A stretch of DNA of 64,000 nt from SB15 sp964639245 (GTDB taxonomy: Bacteria; Chloroflexota; Anaerolineae; Aggregatilineales; J027): NCBI GenBank assembly GCA_964639245.1, contig CAZXCU010000010.1, forward strand, positions 62,001-126,000, given 5' to 3'. Both the position numbers and the translations under genes were made by a program. Position 1 is the first letter of the stretch. Every line of letters starts with the position of its first letter. The notes beneath the pieces are model-generated. The model was not told the origin of the DNA and searched no databases. It was given only the letters and a program-made list of their open reading frames with translations. This document shows positions 1 to 8,711 of the stretch, piece by piece.

Positions 1-75
1 CCCACCGAGTCACTCCGTCTTGAACAATTGCGCTATGAAGTGTACAGTCAGGCCACATGGACATATAAGCGCTAG
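1..75 (+). CDS. C-terminal end of an unidentified gene (cut by left edge)
   Basis: Frame 1 is open from the first base to a TAG at 73-75 and gives 24 residues ending in ATWTYKR. It lies 23 bases upstream of the DUF503 gene on the same strand, so it is probably the tail of the preceding gene in the same operon. The fragment is too short to assign a family, and it could be a chance open frame. Confidence 0.4.
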   Translation, partial: PTESLRLEQLRYEVYSQATWTYKR

Positions 76-98
76 AATGCCCTTCTAGGTTTAAAACA

Positions 99-389
99 AT
101 GGTTGTGGGTACGTGTTTAATTGAACTACATTTGCATGGAATTCAGTCGTTGAAAGAAAAACGCGGACATATCAAATCGCTCATCTCCCAGATACAAAAT
201 AAATTTAATGCGTCGGCGGCGGAAGTCGGTTTTCATGATGTGTGGCAGTCATCAACGATTGGGATTGCTGTTGTCAGCACCAATGCCATCCATGCCAATA
301 ACATGCTTGAAAATATTGTGGAGTGGATTGTCACCAACCGCCCCGATGTCGATGTAATTGAACATACAGTAGAAACGATTCATCTATGA
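99..389 (+). CDS. DUF503 (YlxP-like) family protein
   Basis: This 96-residue protein matches the DUF503 pattern. It has a beta-strand start (VVGTCLIELHLHG), then SLKEKRGHIKSLI, then FNASAAEVGFHDVWQ, and a C-terminal ferredoxin-like half. In Firmicutes the homologue YlxP sits in the nusA-infB-rbfA operon and has been linked to ribosome or 30S biogenesis. Its biochemical role is not well settled. Length is normal for the family. The stop overlaps the hisA start as ATGA, so the two are probably translationally coupled. No clear Shine-Dalgarno precedes the ATG. Confidence 0.85.
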   Translation: MVVGTCLIELHLHGIQSLKEKRGHIKSLISQIQNKFNASAAEVGFHDVWQSSTIGIAVVSTNAIHANNMLENIVEWIVTNRPDVDVIEHTVETIHL

Positions 390-1102
390 TTGTGTATCCT
401 GCAATTGATTTAAAAGAAGGCCATGTCGTGCGGCTGCGCCAGGGCGACCCCAATCAGAAAACCATTTATAGCGAAAATCCGCTTGAGGTGGCGCGGCGCT
501 GGCGAGATGCAGGCGCAACATGGCTGCACATAGTTAATCTGGATGGAGCGCTGGACTCCGAATCGAAGCATGGCGCGATTCTGGAACACATAGCGCAACT
601 CGGATTGTCGATTCAATTTGGCGGGGGACTGCGAACAGAAGCGCATGTTCAACAAGCCTTTAATAGCGGGATTCAACGTGCTGTTTTAGGCACTGTCGCC
701 GTTGAAAATCCGACCTTGGTGGAGGCATTGGTACAAAAACACGGGGCAGAAAAAATATCCGTGGCGTTGGATGCCAAAAATGGCAAAGTGGCGACGCATG
801 GCTGGCAAACCGAATCTGGTTGGACGGCCATCGACTTGGGACGGGTGATGCTGGAAAAAGGTGTCCGCCACGCGCTGTATACAGACATCAGCCGCGATGG
901 AGAATTGGGCGGGGTGAATGTCGATGCGACCCGCCAACTTGCCCGTGAAACCGGTTTACAAGTCATCGCTTCTGGTGGGGTGCGCTCAATTGATGATGTC
1001 CACACACTGGCAGGGACAGAAGTTGCAGGCGTGATTCTTGGCAAAGCGCTCTATGAAAATCTCATCGACCTTGCCGAAGCGATTGCACTAGCCCAACGTT
1101 GA
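386..1102 (+). CDS. hisA: HisA, phosphoribosylformimino-AICAR ribotide isomerase
   Basis: HisA catalyses the Amadori-type isomerisation of ProFAR to PRFAR, the fourth step of histidine synthesis, in the cytoplasm. The 238-residue (beta/alpha)8 barrel has the catalytic Asp8 (YPAIDL), phosphate-binding FGGGLR at 78-83, the second catalytic Asp129 (VALDAKNG) and YTDISRDG with Thr166. The C-terminal phosphate loop includes ASGGVRS and GVILGKAL. Length is typical. No other his genes are in the window, so hisA is detached from a full his operon or is the last gene of one extending off the left edge. It is convergent with the ABC genes that follow. Confidence 0.95.
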   Translation: MIVYPAIDLKEGHVVRLRQGDPNQKTIYSENPLEVARRWRDAGATWLHIVNLDGALDSESKHGAILEHIAQLGLSIQFGGGLRTEAHVQQAFNSGIQRAVLGTVAVENPTLVEALVQKHGAEKISVALDAKNGKVATHGWQTESGWTAIDLGRVMLEKGVRHALYTDISRDGELGGVNVDATRQLARETGLQVIASGGVRSIDDVHTLAGTEVAGVILGKALYENLIDLAEAIALAQR

Positions 1103-1165
1103 ATGAAAATTTTGTTTCTGTAAATTGTGAATGTTCAGGTCATGCCGAAATCGCGCAAGATGTGC

Positions 1166-2047
1166 TTAATTCACAATATCCTGTTCGCGGAAGGCATAAC
1201 AGGTGACGGCAATCACACCCACAACCCATATTGCCAAGACAACTATCGAAAAAAGCAGGCTGTCGCTGGCAACCACCCGTTCTTCCCAGTCGATAAGCTG
1301 GTTAGCATGATTGTTATTCACCCATTCCGCGATATTAAGCAGATTGTAGGTTGGGGTAAAACGGTACATGCGTAAAATATTTACGTCGTCCAGAAAAAAG
1401 GCAACCAGAATAAACGCCAGAAAAGACAGCCCTTCCGCCGTGGCAATCACATAACCCACAATGAGACTGCCCAGAATGGAACGGGTAATCATAGCAGCGA
1501 CCATTGCATACCCTGCCCCAATCATCGTAGCGACAAAGGCAGTCGTGGCCTGTAGCAAGTAATCCTGTGCAAAATCACGCAAAACGGATTCTGAAAGCGG
1601 CGGGCCATAATCTGCGCCGGCGGCTTTGGTCACTGCGCCCACCCCTACCCCAGCGATAATCGAGGTCAGAACAAAGGCGGCTACGATAATTACACCAACC
1701 ATCAGATATTTCGCCAGCAGCAGGGGAACACGCTGGCTGCGTGGCACAAGATTTTTCCAGGTGTTGGACTGATATTCTCCGCCAAATTGCAGCGCCACAA
1801 ACGCCAGTAGTACCGCCCGCCCGATGAGATTATTGGGGATGTTCCACATGCCCACAATTGTATCTGTCCAGAGGGGCGGATCTTCGAGAACGCTTTGCCG
1901 CGCATCCGAAGAAAATGTCACCACAAAGACAAAAAATGATAGAAATAGAAAGGCAAATACGGGGAAAATGCCGACTAAAAACAAGGTTGGCGCACGATTG
2001 CCCCAAATTTTATAAAATTCCGCAAGGAGTAGTTTACGAAAGTTCAC
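1166..2047 (-). CDS. ABC-2 type transporter permease
   Basis: This membrane subunit pairs with the ATPase encoded just upstream. About six hydrophobic segments are visible (for example FLVGIFPVFAFLFLSFFVFV near the N-terminus and LLFSIVVLAIWVVGVIAV near the C-terminus). The stretch FGGEYQSNTWKNLV resembles the coupling-helix region of ABC-2 permeases that export drugs or antibiotics. I chose the GTG at 2047 because AGGGGG lies six bases before it. An ATG at 2053 would sit directly on that Shine-Dalgarno. The gene overlaps the ATPase gene by 14 bases. It is the last gene of the long leftward operon. The substrate is unknown. Confidence 0.8.
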   Translation of the reverse strand: MNFRKLLLAEFYKIWGNRAPTLFLVGIFPVFAFLFLSFFVFVVTFSSDARQSVLEDPPLWTDTIVGMWNIPNNLIGRAVLLAFVALQFGGEYQSNTWKNLVPRSQRVPLLLAKYLMVGVIIVAAFVLTSIIAGVGVGAVTKAAGADYGPPLSESVLRDFAQDYLLQATTAFVATMIGAGYAMVAAMITRSILGSLIVGYVIATAEGLSFLAFILVAFFLDDVNILRMYRFTPTYNLLNIAEWVNNNHANQLIDWEERVVASDSLLFSIVVLAIWVVGVIAVTCYAFREQDIVN

Positions 2048-2957
2048 TGGCATCCCCCTGAGTAACCGAAAGAAAATACTCTTCCAATGATTGACGGTGG
2101 CGCATGACTTCATAAACCTTAATCTGATTCTCCACCAGTTTGGCAATGACATGGGGCGCATCGTCACGCCCGGCATCCACAATCAACGCGCTAGTGTTGA
2201 GGTGGCATGTCCAATGGGGACTTAAAAGGGCATGGGCTTGGTCAAGTGGGGCAGCTTCGACATGCAGTTTGATTTGCTCCGACAGTAATTCAGATACCTT
2301 GCCTTCGCGGATAAGTTCACCCTGATTGATGATGGCAACACGGTCACAGATTTGCTCAACTTCACCGAGCAAATGACTCGAAAGCAGCACGGTTTTACCC
2401 TGTTTATCCACGAGGTCACGGATAAAGTAGCGAATTTCTTGAATTCCCTGCGGGTCGAGGCCATTGGTGGGTTCATCCAGAATGATGAGGTCAGGGTCAT
2501 GCAACAGGGCTGCCGCTAACCCCAAGCGTTGTTTCATCCCGGTTGAATAACCCCGTACCAACCGCCGCGCCCGTTCAGTCATGCCCATTTGTGCGAGCAA
2601 TTCGTCAATCCGTGCTTGGGGATTGTCCATATTGGTGACTAAGGCCAGCACTTCAAGGTTGCGTCGTCCGGTCAGGAAATTATAAAAATTTGCGCCTTCG
2701 ACTTGCGCCCCGACGCGCTGCAAAACCTCATGCTGATGACGAACATGTTTGCCGTAAATATGGACACTGCCCGTGTCAGGCCGCACGAGGTCAAGCATCA
2801 TACGGATGGTGGTGGTTTTGCCTGCCCCGTTACGCCCCAGTAGGCCATAGACCTGTCCAGATTCAATTTCCAGCGTCAGATTTTTGACAGCCTGAACACG
2901 CTTACGCCTCAGAAATCCAAATGATTTGCTAAGATTCTCAAGGGTGATGGCATTCAA
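2034..2957 (-). CDS. ABC transporter ATP-binding protein
   Basis: This is the nucleotide-binding subunit of an ABC-2 exporter. Its 307 residues carry Walker A GRNGAGKTT (41-49), the signature YSTGMKQR (137-144), Walker B LIILDEPTNGLD with Glu162, and an H-loop in LSSHLLGEVEQ. The C-terminal 80 residues are the variable region typical of bacitracin- or drug-export ATPases (BcrA/CcmA-like). The start is TTG, and TTGA overlaps the TGA stop of rnz. This implies coupling to the RNA-processing genes upstream. The paralogous GldA-like ATPase at 33644-34561 belongs to a different subfamily. Confidence 0.9.
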   Translation of the reverse strand: MNAITLENLSKSFGFLRRKRVQAVKNLTLEIESGQVYGLLGRNGAGKTTTIRMMLDLVRPDTGSVHIYGKHVRHQHEVLQRVGAQVEGANFYNFLTGRRNLEVLALVTNMDNPQARIDELLAQMGMTERARRLVRGYSTGMKQRLGLAAALLHDPDLIILDEPTNGLDPQGIQEIRYFIRDLVDKQGKTVLLSSHLLGEVEQICDRVAIINQGELIREGKVSELLSEQIKLHVEAAPLDQAHALLSPHWTCHLNTSALIVDAGRDDAPHVIAKLVENQIKVYEVMRHRQSLEEYFLSVTQGDASELS

Positions 2958-3901
2958 GAGGTGTGTTTGACCTTTTCCACTGGTTTCTCCCGATTCATTT
3001 GAAAATGGTCAAAATCGCGGGCGACATAGCTATTGGGGAAAATCGCCTGTGCTTCACTCAGCACATCCGACTCGCGGTTACGGCGGGAAATATGCGTCAA
3101 AATTAGCGTTTTCACCCCTGCTTCTTTGGCGAGCAATGCGCTGTCCGATGCGGTCAAATGCCCAAACTGGCGGGCCATGTCTTTTTCATCATTTAGGTAG
3201 GTGGCTTCAATGACCAGACAATCGGCATCCGCCACAATGTCGATCAGATTGCCCGTATAGCCGCAGTCGCCCACATGGACATATTTCACTCCACGCATGG
3301 GTTCACCCAATACATCCTCCGGCGTGATAACCCGCCCATCATCCAAAGTGATCGACTCACCAGCGACCAATTTTCCACGTATTGGCCCGAAAGGAACTCC
3401 CAAGACTCTGGCTTTTTCTTCCAGAAACGGACGGCGAGTTTTTTCCTGAAAAACATAGCCAAAATTTTCGACCCCTTGATGCTTGACCGGAAAAGCCGAG
3501 ACCGTAAAATTTTTATCTTCTAAAATCAAGCCGGTTTCAACGGTGTGTAGTTCTATCGGGATAGGTGGACGCTGACCGAGCATTACCACGTTAAACAACA
3601 GGGTCTGGACACGGTAAAGGGTAGACTTGCCACCCCAAATATCGAGCCGATCCAGATTTTCCCAACGGGTGAGCGTCGAAACCAACCCACCCAACCCCAG
3701 AATATGATCGAGATGGGAATGAGTCAGCAAAATCCGGTTCAGCCGTTTGAAGCCAAGTCCGCTTTGCAAAATTTGACGCTGGGTGCCTTCGCCACAATCA
3801 ATTAAAAAGCGGTATTCGTTGGCGAGTACCATATGCGATGATAACCCGCGATAGATGCTGGGCGCGGCAGCCGATGTGCCTAAAAAGTGGAGTTCAAACA
3901 T
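2954..3901 (-). CDS. rnz: Ribonuclease Z (tRNA 3' endonuclease)
   Basis: RNase Z cleaves the 3' trailer of pre-tRNAs that lack an encoded CCA. The 315-residue metallo-beta-lactamase fold starts with LHFLGTSAAAPS and has the zinc motif HSHLDH at 61-66. Later metal ligands are in GDCGYTGN, VIEATYL and the closing LILTHISRR. The length is that of the short bacterial form. The first ATG shares one base with the rtcA stop (TAATG), and the gene overlaps the downstream ATPase. Two RNA 3'-end enzymes are therefore adjacent and coupled. General MBL-fold hydrolases are the alternative, but the order of motifs favours RNase Z. Confidence 0.9.
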   Translation of the reverse strand: MFELHFLGTSAAAPSIYRGLSSHMVLANEYRFLIDCGEGTQRQILQSGLGFKRLNRILLTHSHLDHILGLGGLVSTLTRWENLDRLDIWGGKSTLYRVQTLLFNVVMLGQRPPIPIELHTVETGLILEDKNFTVSAFPVKHQGVENFGYVFQEKTRRPFLEEKARVLGVPFGPIRGKLVAGESITLDDGRVITPEDVLGEPMRGVKYVHVGDCGYTGNLIDIVADADCLVIEATYLNDEKDMARQFGHLTASDSALLAKEAGVKTLILTHISRRNRESDVLSEAQAIFPNSYVARDFDHFQMNREKPVEKVKHTS

Positions 3902-4920
3902 TACCCCTCGATTTCCACCAACCCTTTTTTGGCATCAAGGGTGATTTTGCGCTCTAAAAATTGCTGAATCACCCACTGGTTGGTTTCCAGATGGCGCGTG
4001 ATTTGCGATGTGGTGTAGCTGCTTGCGCCATAGGCCAGCGCCAGAATCAGCAAAAGTTGGTCGGCAAGATGGGGGTCAACCGCCGCGTTGCTTCGATGAA
4101 ATTTCAGCAATTCTTGGGTGGCATTGTCCGCTACGGTTTCTGAGGGCAGGCCGCGTGACCCGATAGACGTAAATCCGCCGCGCCCGTTTTCATATTCGGC
4201 GGTTAAAAAAAGCCCGGCCCCGGTGCTGCGTCCGGTGGCTTTTTCGGGGCGAATATCAACGGGGGCTTCCAGTTCTTCCAACTGGCCTTCGGCACGGCTC
4301 GTCAAACGTTGGGGAATATGAACCTGCAAATTAGAGGCCAACCCCACGCCAAAAACCCGTTCCAATTCGCCGCGTTCCACAAGCGTCTGTGCTTTTAATT
4401 TGGGTCGCCCTTGAATTTTCGCCACAATTTCCCCGCCGCCTTCGGGATACCAGCCATACTGCGGAAGGGTGATGACCACATCCGCCCCGCTTTGAATCAA
4501 CATTGGGGCGTAAACATCGCGCAAGTAATGGGCGGTGGGGCTGTGGGGAACATGTGTTCCGCCTGTGACATGCACTGTGGATTCACCTTCGGAAATGACC
4601 AATGGCAAAAGCACCGTTTGCATGACCAGCGAAGCGGTCCCGGCGGTTTCGATTTTAAAGCGATATTCCCCACTGTATACAGGACGGGTGGGACGAAAGG
4701 TGAGCTTTTCTGACCCAACTTCCGCGCCGGTCACTTCTGCATCACAGAGCATTGCGGCGGCTTCGACACAGGTGACATGCTGGGGACGCAGACCGGGTTT
4801 TTCGCGTCCAGCCCGTACTTTGCGGATTTTAACCGGAAGGGAGGTAATACAAGAGAGGGTCAGTGCGGTACGGATAATTTGCCCACCGCCTTCACCATAA
4901 CTACCATCAATTTTAAGCAT
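3901..4920 (-). CDS. rtcA: RNA 3'-terminal phosphate cyclase RtcA
   Basis: RtcA uses ATP to convert an RNA 3'-phosphate to a 2',3'-cyclic phosphate through a covalent His-AMP intermediate. Its 339 residues open with the diagnostic DGSYGEGGGQIIRTAL. GLRPQH follows, then GGTHVPHSPTAHYL in the middle. The C-terminal RHLETNQ places the nucleophilic histidine at about residue 310, close to His309 of E. coli RtcA. The gene overlaps the upstream glycosyltransferase gene by one base (TGATG) and rnz by one base. No rtcB ligase or rtcR activator is in the window, unlike the E. coli arrangement. Confidence 0.95.
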   Translation of the reverse strand: MLKIDGSYGEGGGQIIRTALTLSCITSLPVKIRKVRAGREKPGLRPQHVTCVEAAAMLCDAEVTGAEVGSEKLTFRPTRPVYSGEYRFKIETAGTASLVMQTVLLPLVISEGESTVHVTGGTHVPHSPTAHYLRDVYAPMLIQSGADVVITLPQYGWYPEGGGEIVAKIQGRPKLKAQTLVERGELERVFGVGLASNLQVHIPQRLTSRAEGQLEELEAPVDIRPEKATGRSTGAGLFLTAEYENGRGGFTSIGSRGLPSETVADNATQELLKFHRSNAAVDPHLADQLLLILALAYGASSYTTSQITRHLETNQWVIQQFLERKITLDAKKGLVEIEG

Positions 4921-6968
4921 CAGTCCACCACCAATCGGGGCGCAAGCATTAAATAATTGCCACGCGGAACAATTCGGTTGGTGTCATTTTCGCTGAAAAC
5001 GATGATTTGGTTAAGGGTGTTGTTGTCATATGCGCCAAGCGTGACAATATACTCCCCGGTTGGAAGATCTTCGGGGATGGTAAACAAACTCGCTTGGACG
5101 AGAATATCATCGGTTCGCAAATTTTCGGTGAGGACATCCACCACGTTGACTTCGGTAATGGGGCTGGCTAGCGGATTGTTATGCAAACGGGTAAAAAATC
5201 CGAGATGGTCAGGCAGTTGACCATCCACCCGCCAGTAGGTAGTGATAGCAACCACATCCCCCCGATGATAGGTGGAAATATCCGGCGCACGATACCCGAC
5301 GAGGGTAACATTCCGCCCAAAACGCACCGGCATTTTTACCTGCTGTGGTTGTCCATCCAGATAAGGATAGAGTAGGGGAGTTTCAAGCTGTAAGCGCCCG
5401 CCAAACTGAGCCAGCTCATCCTCAATATCTAACAGCGTTACACGCCCTGTATCGGCAAGCTGGGTGACTTCGCCATATTGCAGCCACTGCTGTGCGGCAT
5501 CGCCGGGAATTTCGCCTGCATTGGCTTCCAGCACTTGCATCGGTTGACCACCGTTAATCAGGACAAACGCGGTGCGACAGTCCGCAAACCGTAGCGCCAA
5601 ATCTTCTCGATGCAGCATATTTTCAACCAATTGGGGGTCTGACCAACGAATTTCGCCAGTCGCAATTTTTTCGGTACGGAGCAGATTGGTGCAGATGAGG
5701 GTCGGGAGAGGGTGATCACTTTTTTCCAGATAAGCGACCATATTGGCGAGGTCGGTATGATAGGCCAGACGCACATCCTGCCGGTCAGGCCAATTTTGAA
5801 AATAATCCTGATACACACGGTAAATTGTCCATGCGAATCCGACGACTAGCAGCGCTGCCACCAGTCGTAAGCCATTCTGAGATTGAAAACGCATGTAAAT
5901 GGCGGTGCGATATGCGCCGACACCGCCCAGAATCGCTACAATGGGTAGCACAATCATCATCGCGCTAAAGTCGGTTGACCCGCGCAGCCAAATATCAGGG
6001 ACAAGACCTACCAACAAACCAATCAACAGCAGGCCAAAGTGAGGTTCACGCCAGCGCTGGAAGGCCGTATAAACGCCAATCAGCACCAGCAACGACCAGA
6101 AAGGCCAGAGCAAGGGCAGGGCGGGGATGTTATGTACCGGGTTATCATCACCTGTAATAAAAAATGCGCCGAGTGTGCTAACTAGGGACTCAAAAAATTC
6201 AAGAAGTGTTTGAGGGCGGTCTTTCCAAAAAATATAAATGCCACTGGCATCAGGATTCCGCAAAAATGAAATCAAATAGGGTAGCCCTAGAATGGCAATC
6301 AGCGTCAGGGCGAACAGGCAGGAACTCCAAATCTGACGCGAAACGGGCTGGTGGGTCTGCCATAAATACACGATAAACAAAATTAAAATAATGCCGAGCA
6401 ACCCGCCTGTATAATGGACATAGAGGGCCGCCCCGACCACATAGCCTAACACCGAAAAACGCAGGGTACGCGGTTTAAAGGGGCGAATCGATTCATGCAG
6501 GCGGAATGTCCACGCGATAAAAGCCAGAGTCGCCGTCGTAAAAAGCGGCATGAGGGTTAATCGAGTGGCGCTACGTGCGAGCATCACCGCTTCAATATCC
6601 GTGACCATGATGGCTAAGGCCACCAGCGCAATGCCTGTCCCGAAAAGCCAATGGGCTGTGCGGTACAAAAACGCTAGGGTAAGCAACCCCGCCCACACGC
6701 TTAACATGCGGTAGCCAATCAGCCCATCCCCCACCCATTGCGTGACACCCGCGTTAAGGGTATGGTAAAAACTTTCTTCGCCCGTTTGTTCCCCTGTACG
6801 GAAAAAAACCTGTCCCGCCCCGTTTTGAATCTGCTGGGTAATATCAATGCTGGTGATTTCTTCCTGAGAAAATCCGGCGGGGAGGGCGGGCAGTTGCCAG
6901 ACACGCAAAAAAAAGGCCAGCAGCAGCAGCGCCAAAACACCAAGCCGTTCAAACCAGCGCGGGATCAT
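4920..6968 (-). CDS. GT-C fold membrane glycosyltransferase (PMT/ArnT-like)
   Basis: This 682-residue polytopic protein has roughly eleven hydrophobic helices in the first 400 residues and a soluble C-terminal part of about 280 residues. The N-terminal loop carries acidic residues (SQEEITSIDI) where GT39/GT83 enzymes hold their catalytic or metal-binding Asp/Glu. RSATRLTLMPLF fits the loop conserved in dolichyl-phosphate-mannose-protein mannosyltransferase-like proteins. Such enzymes move a sugar from a polyprenyl-phosphate donor to a protein or lipid on the outer side of the membrane. The exact donor and acceptor are unknown. Four-base overlap with the upstream CopD-like gene and one-base overlap with rtcA indicate one operon. 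Confidence 0.75.
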   Translation of the reverse strand: MIPRWFERLGVLALLLLAFFLRVWQLPALPAGFSQEEITSIDITQQIQNGAGQVFFRTGEQTGEESFYHTLNAGVTQWVGDGLIGYRMLSVWAGLLTLAFLYRTAHWLFGTGIALVALAIMVTDIEAVMLARSATRLTLMPLFTTATLAFIAWTFRLHESIRPFKPRTLRFSVLGYVVGAALYVHYTGGLLGIILILFIVYLWQTHQPVSRQIWSSCLFALTLIAILGLPYLISFLRNPDASGIYIFWKDRPQTLLEFFESLVSTLGAFFITGDDNPVHNIPALPLLWPFWSLLVLIGVYTAFQRWREPHFGLLLIGLLVGLVPDIWLRGSTDFSAMMIVLPIVAILGGVGAYRTAIYMRFQSQNGLRLVAALLVVGFAWTIYRVYQDYFQNWPDRQDVRLAYHTDLANMVAYLEKSDHPLPTLICTNLLRTEKIATGEIRWSDPQLVENMLHREDLALRFADCRTAFVLINGGQPMQVLEANAGEIPGDAAQQWLQYGEVTQLADTGRVTLLDIEDELAQFGGRLQLETPLLYPYLDGQPQQVKMPVRFGRNVTLVGYRAPDISTYHRGDVVAITTYWRVDGQLPDHLGFFTRLHNNPLASPITEVNVVDVLTENLRTDDILVQASLFTIPEDLPTGEYIVTLGAYDNNTLNQIIVFSENDTNRIVPRGNYLMLAPRLVVD

Positions 6969-7456
6969 AAGGCGGTTGCAATCGCCGTAAAAATAAGCAC
7001 GATGATGCTCAAGCCAAAATTGACTTTGATGAGAAAACGCTGCCGTTCGCGCAGTTGGCTGACTTCATTCGTTGATTTGCCTTTGGCAGCCAACAATCGC
7101 GCCCGTTCCAACGCGGGTTCTAGCCCGAATTGCAAAAAGGCAACAATTGCTACCATCGGGATAAACGCCAGATGTTTGCCGAGAATCGCCCGGCTCCAAT
7201 CCGATGAAAAATCCAGCAAACCGGAATAATGGTCATCGGTACTGGTTTGGACAACCCCCGTCATGAGCAGCACCAGCAGACTAAAGTTGGCAATCGGACG
7301 GAAGCGATTTTCGATGGCATCTAAGCCCGGCAAAGCATCGGGGGAACGACGCTGCATAGGCCAGATGAGCAGCACAAACATCGCCACTCCGCCCAACCAG
7401 ACGACGGTTGCCAGCAGATGAAAAAAATAGCTAATTGCGACCAGTGAGGGGTTCAA
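6965..7456 (-). CDS. CopD-like / DUF4149-like four-helix membrane protein
   Basis: About 163 residues with four predicted membrane helices. The first contains FHLLATVVWLGGVAMF, the H...W.G pattern of the CopD/DUF4149 superfamily. CopD proteins are linked to copper uptake, but many relatives have no known substrate. I placed the start at a TTG (7456) preceded by AGGA seven bases upstream. Longer in-frame starts lie deep inside the neighbouring glycosidase gene and give an unlikely hydrophilic N-terminus. It overlaps that gene by 26 bases and the glycosyltransferase by four. Confidence 0.6.
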   Translation of the reverse strand: MNPSLVAISYFFHLLATVVWLGGVAMFVLLIWPMQRRSPDALPGLDAIENRFRPIANFSLLVLLMTGVVQTSTDDHYSGLLDFSSDWSRAILGKHLAFIPMVAIVAFLQFGLEPALERARLLAAKGKSTNEVSQLRERQRFLIKVNFGLSIIVLIFTAIATAL

Positions 7457-8702
7457 GATAGTATCCTGCGTTTGGGTCACGTTGCGGTTCACTAAAATCG
7501 GGATTGGTAGAAATTTTTTCCATATTGGCGAGCGCATAATAGGATGGGCGCATCCGTTTCCAAACGCCCGGTTCGGCAGGTTCGTCAATCGCCCACCACC
7601 ACTGTTCATCATCGGTTGTCCAAATGTCGTTGGACAGGTAAATCACGCTCATCAAACCCACCCAAGGCCGCCAATTTTCCGCAGCAAACGCATAGGCGCG
7701 TGCCAGATAATCGGCTTGGGTTTCTTGGGAAACCCCGAACCACGAATAAATCGAATCGGGGCGGGTGTCGGTTGTCCAGCCCATTTCGGTAATGGCAATT
7801 TGTTTTTCCGCGTCCCCATTGGCAACCATAATTGCTCGCATATCTTCTACATGGCGGAATCGCGCCCAGCGTTCTAACCCTGCCGCAAGAGCATCGGCTT
7901 CGGTGGCTTCCGGCGGTAACGCATACCCCGGCGCGTGCAGCCCCAAAACATCAAAATGGGCTTCTGCCCCCGCTTCATACATCCGCCACAGATATTCCTC
8001 ATCCGGCATCGCGCCCGCATTGCGTGTGCCTGTGGGCGAAAGCCCTGCCGAAATAATCACCGCGTTTGGATCAACCGTGCGGATGGCTGCCGCACATGCC
8101 GCTAACAATTTTACATACCCTGCCGGACTTGGCACAAAATCGCCCCATTCGCGTTCCAAGTTTGGCTCATTCCAAATCTGGTAGGCTTCAATTTGTCCTT
8201 GATAACGCGCAGCGAGTGTACCGCAAAATGTGCCAAATGCCGCTAAATCGAAAACCGGATCTTCCCATTTTTCAGGCGGGCGAATTGCCCATGTTGGTGC
8301 GCCATCAATCCGTGCCACAATGCGCCGCCCTCGATAAAGGGCTTCAGCAACAACTTCATCTGCCAGTGAAAAATCATATGCGCCGGGCTGCGATTCGATA
8401 TTCGCCCATGAAAAACTCTGTTTCACATAGGCAAAATTCATCTGGCGCACATTGTCCAAGTCCCATGTGCGGTACGTGCCATTCCACCATAAAAAAGTAT
8501 GCACCCCGTAAGAGAGAGAGGCAAATTGCATGTTGATGTCAGCATCGGATGCAAGATCACGAACTTCGGGATACGACTCAAGGGGGGGATAAATGTCTTG
8601 AGATTTAGGCGCGGTGGACTCCTCCTGTTGAAGAAGGAGTCCGGCTGTTCCCGCGATGATTAAAACCACGATCCCCAGAATGTAGAGAAATTTTTTACGC
8701 AA
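7431..8702 (-). CDS. Secreted/anchored glycoside hydrolase-like protein (clan GH-A type)
   Basis: 423 residues. The N-terminal hydrophobic segment FLYILGIVVLIIAGTAGLLL is a signal anchor, so the enzyme domain faces outward. The barrel has both clan GH-A signatures: QIWNEPNLEREW with the presumed acid/base Glu179, and AITEMGW with the presumed nucleophile Glu306. GH39 or GH5-like enzymes are the nearest concepts, and no family number can be fixed by eye. It is the third of three glycosidase-like paralogues in this operon and the most divergent: it lacks the CPAC tail of the other two. The start is TTG with AGGAA seven bases before it, nine bases after the previous stop. Confidence 0.75.
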   Translation of the reverse strand: MRKKFLYILGIVVLIIAGTAGLLLQQEESTAPKSQDIYPPLESYPEVRDLASDADINMQFASLSYGVHTFLWWNGTYRTWDLDNVRQMNFAYVKQSFSWANIESQPGAYDFSLADEVVAEALYRGRRIVARIDGAPTWAIRPPEKWEDPVFDLAAFGTFCGTLAARYQGQIEAYQIWNEPNLEREWGDFVPSPAGYVKLLAACAAAIRTVDPNAVIISAGLSPTGTRNAGAMPDEEYLWRMYEAGAEAHFDVLGLHAPGYALPPEATEADALAAGLERWARFRHVEDMRAIMVANGDAEKQIAITEMGWTTDTRPDSIYSWFGVSQETQADYLARAYAFAAENWRPWVGLMSVIYLSNDIWTTDDEQWWWAIDEPAEPGVWKRMRPSYYALANMEKISTNPDFSEPQRDPNAGYYLEPLTGRN

Positions 8703-8711
8703 CGGCTGTTC

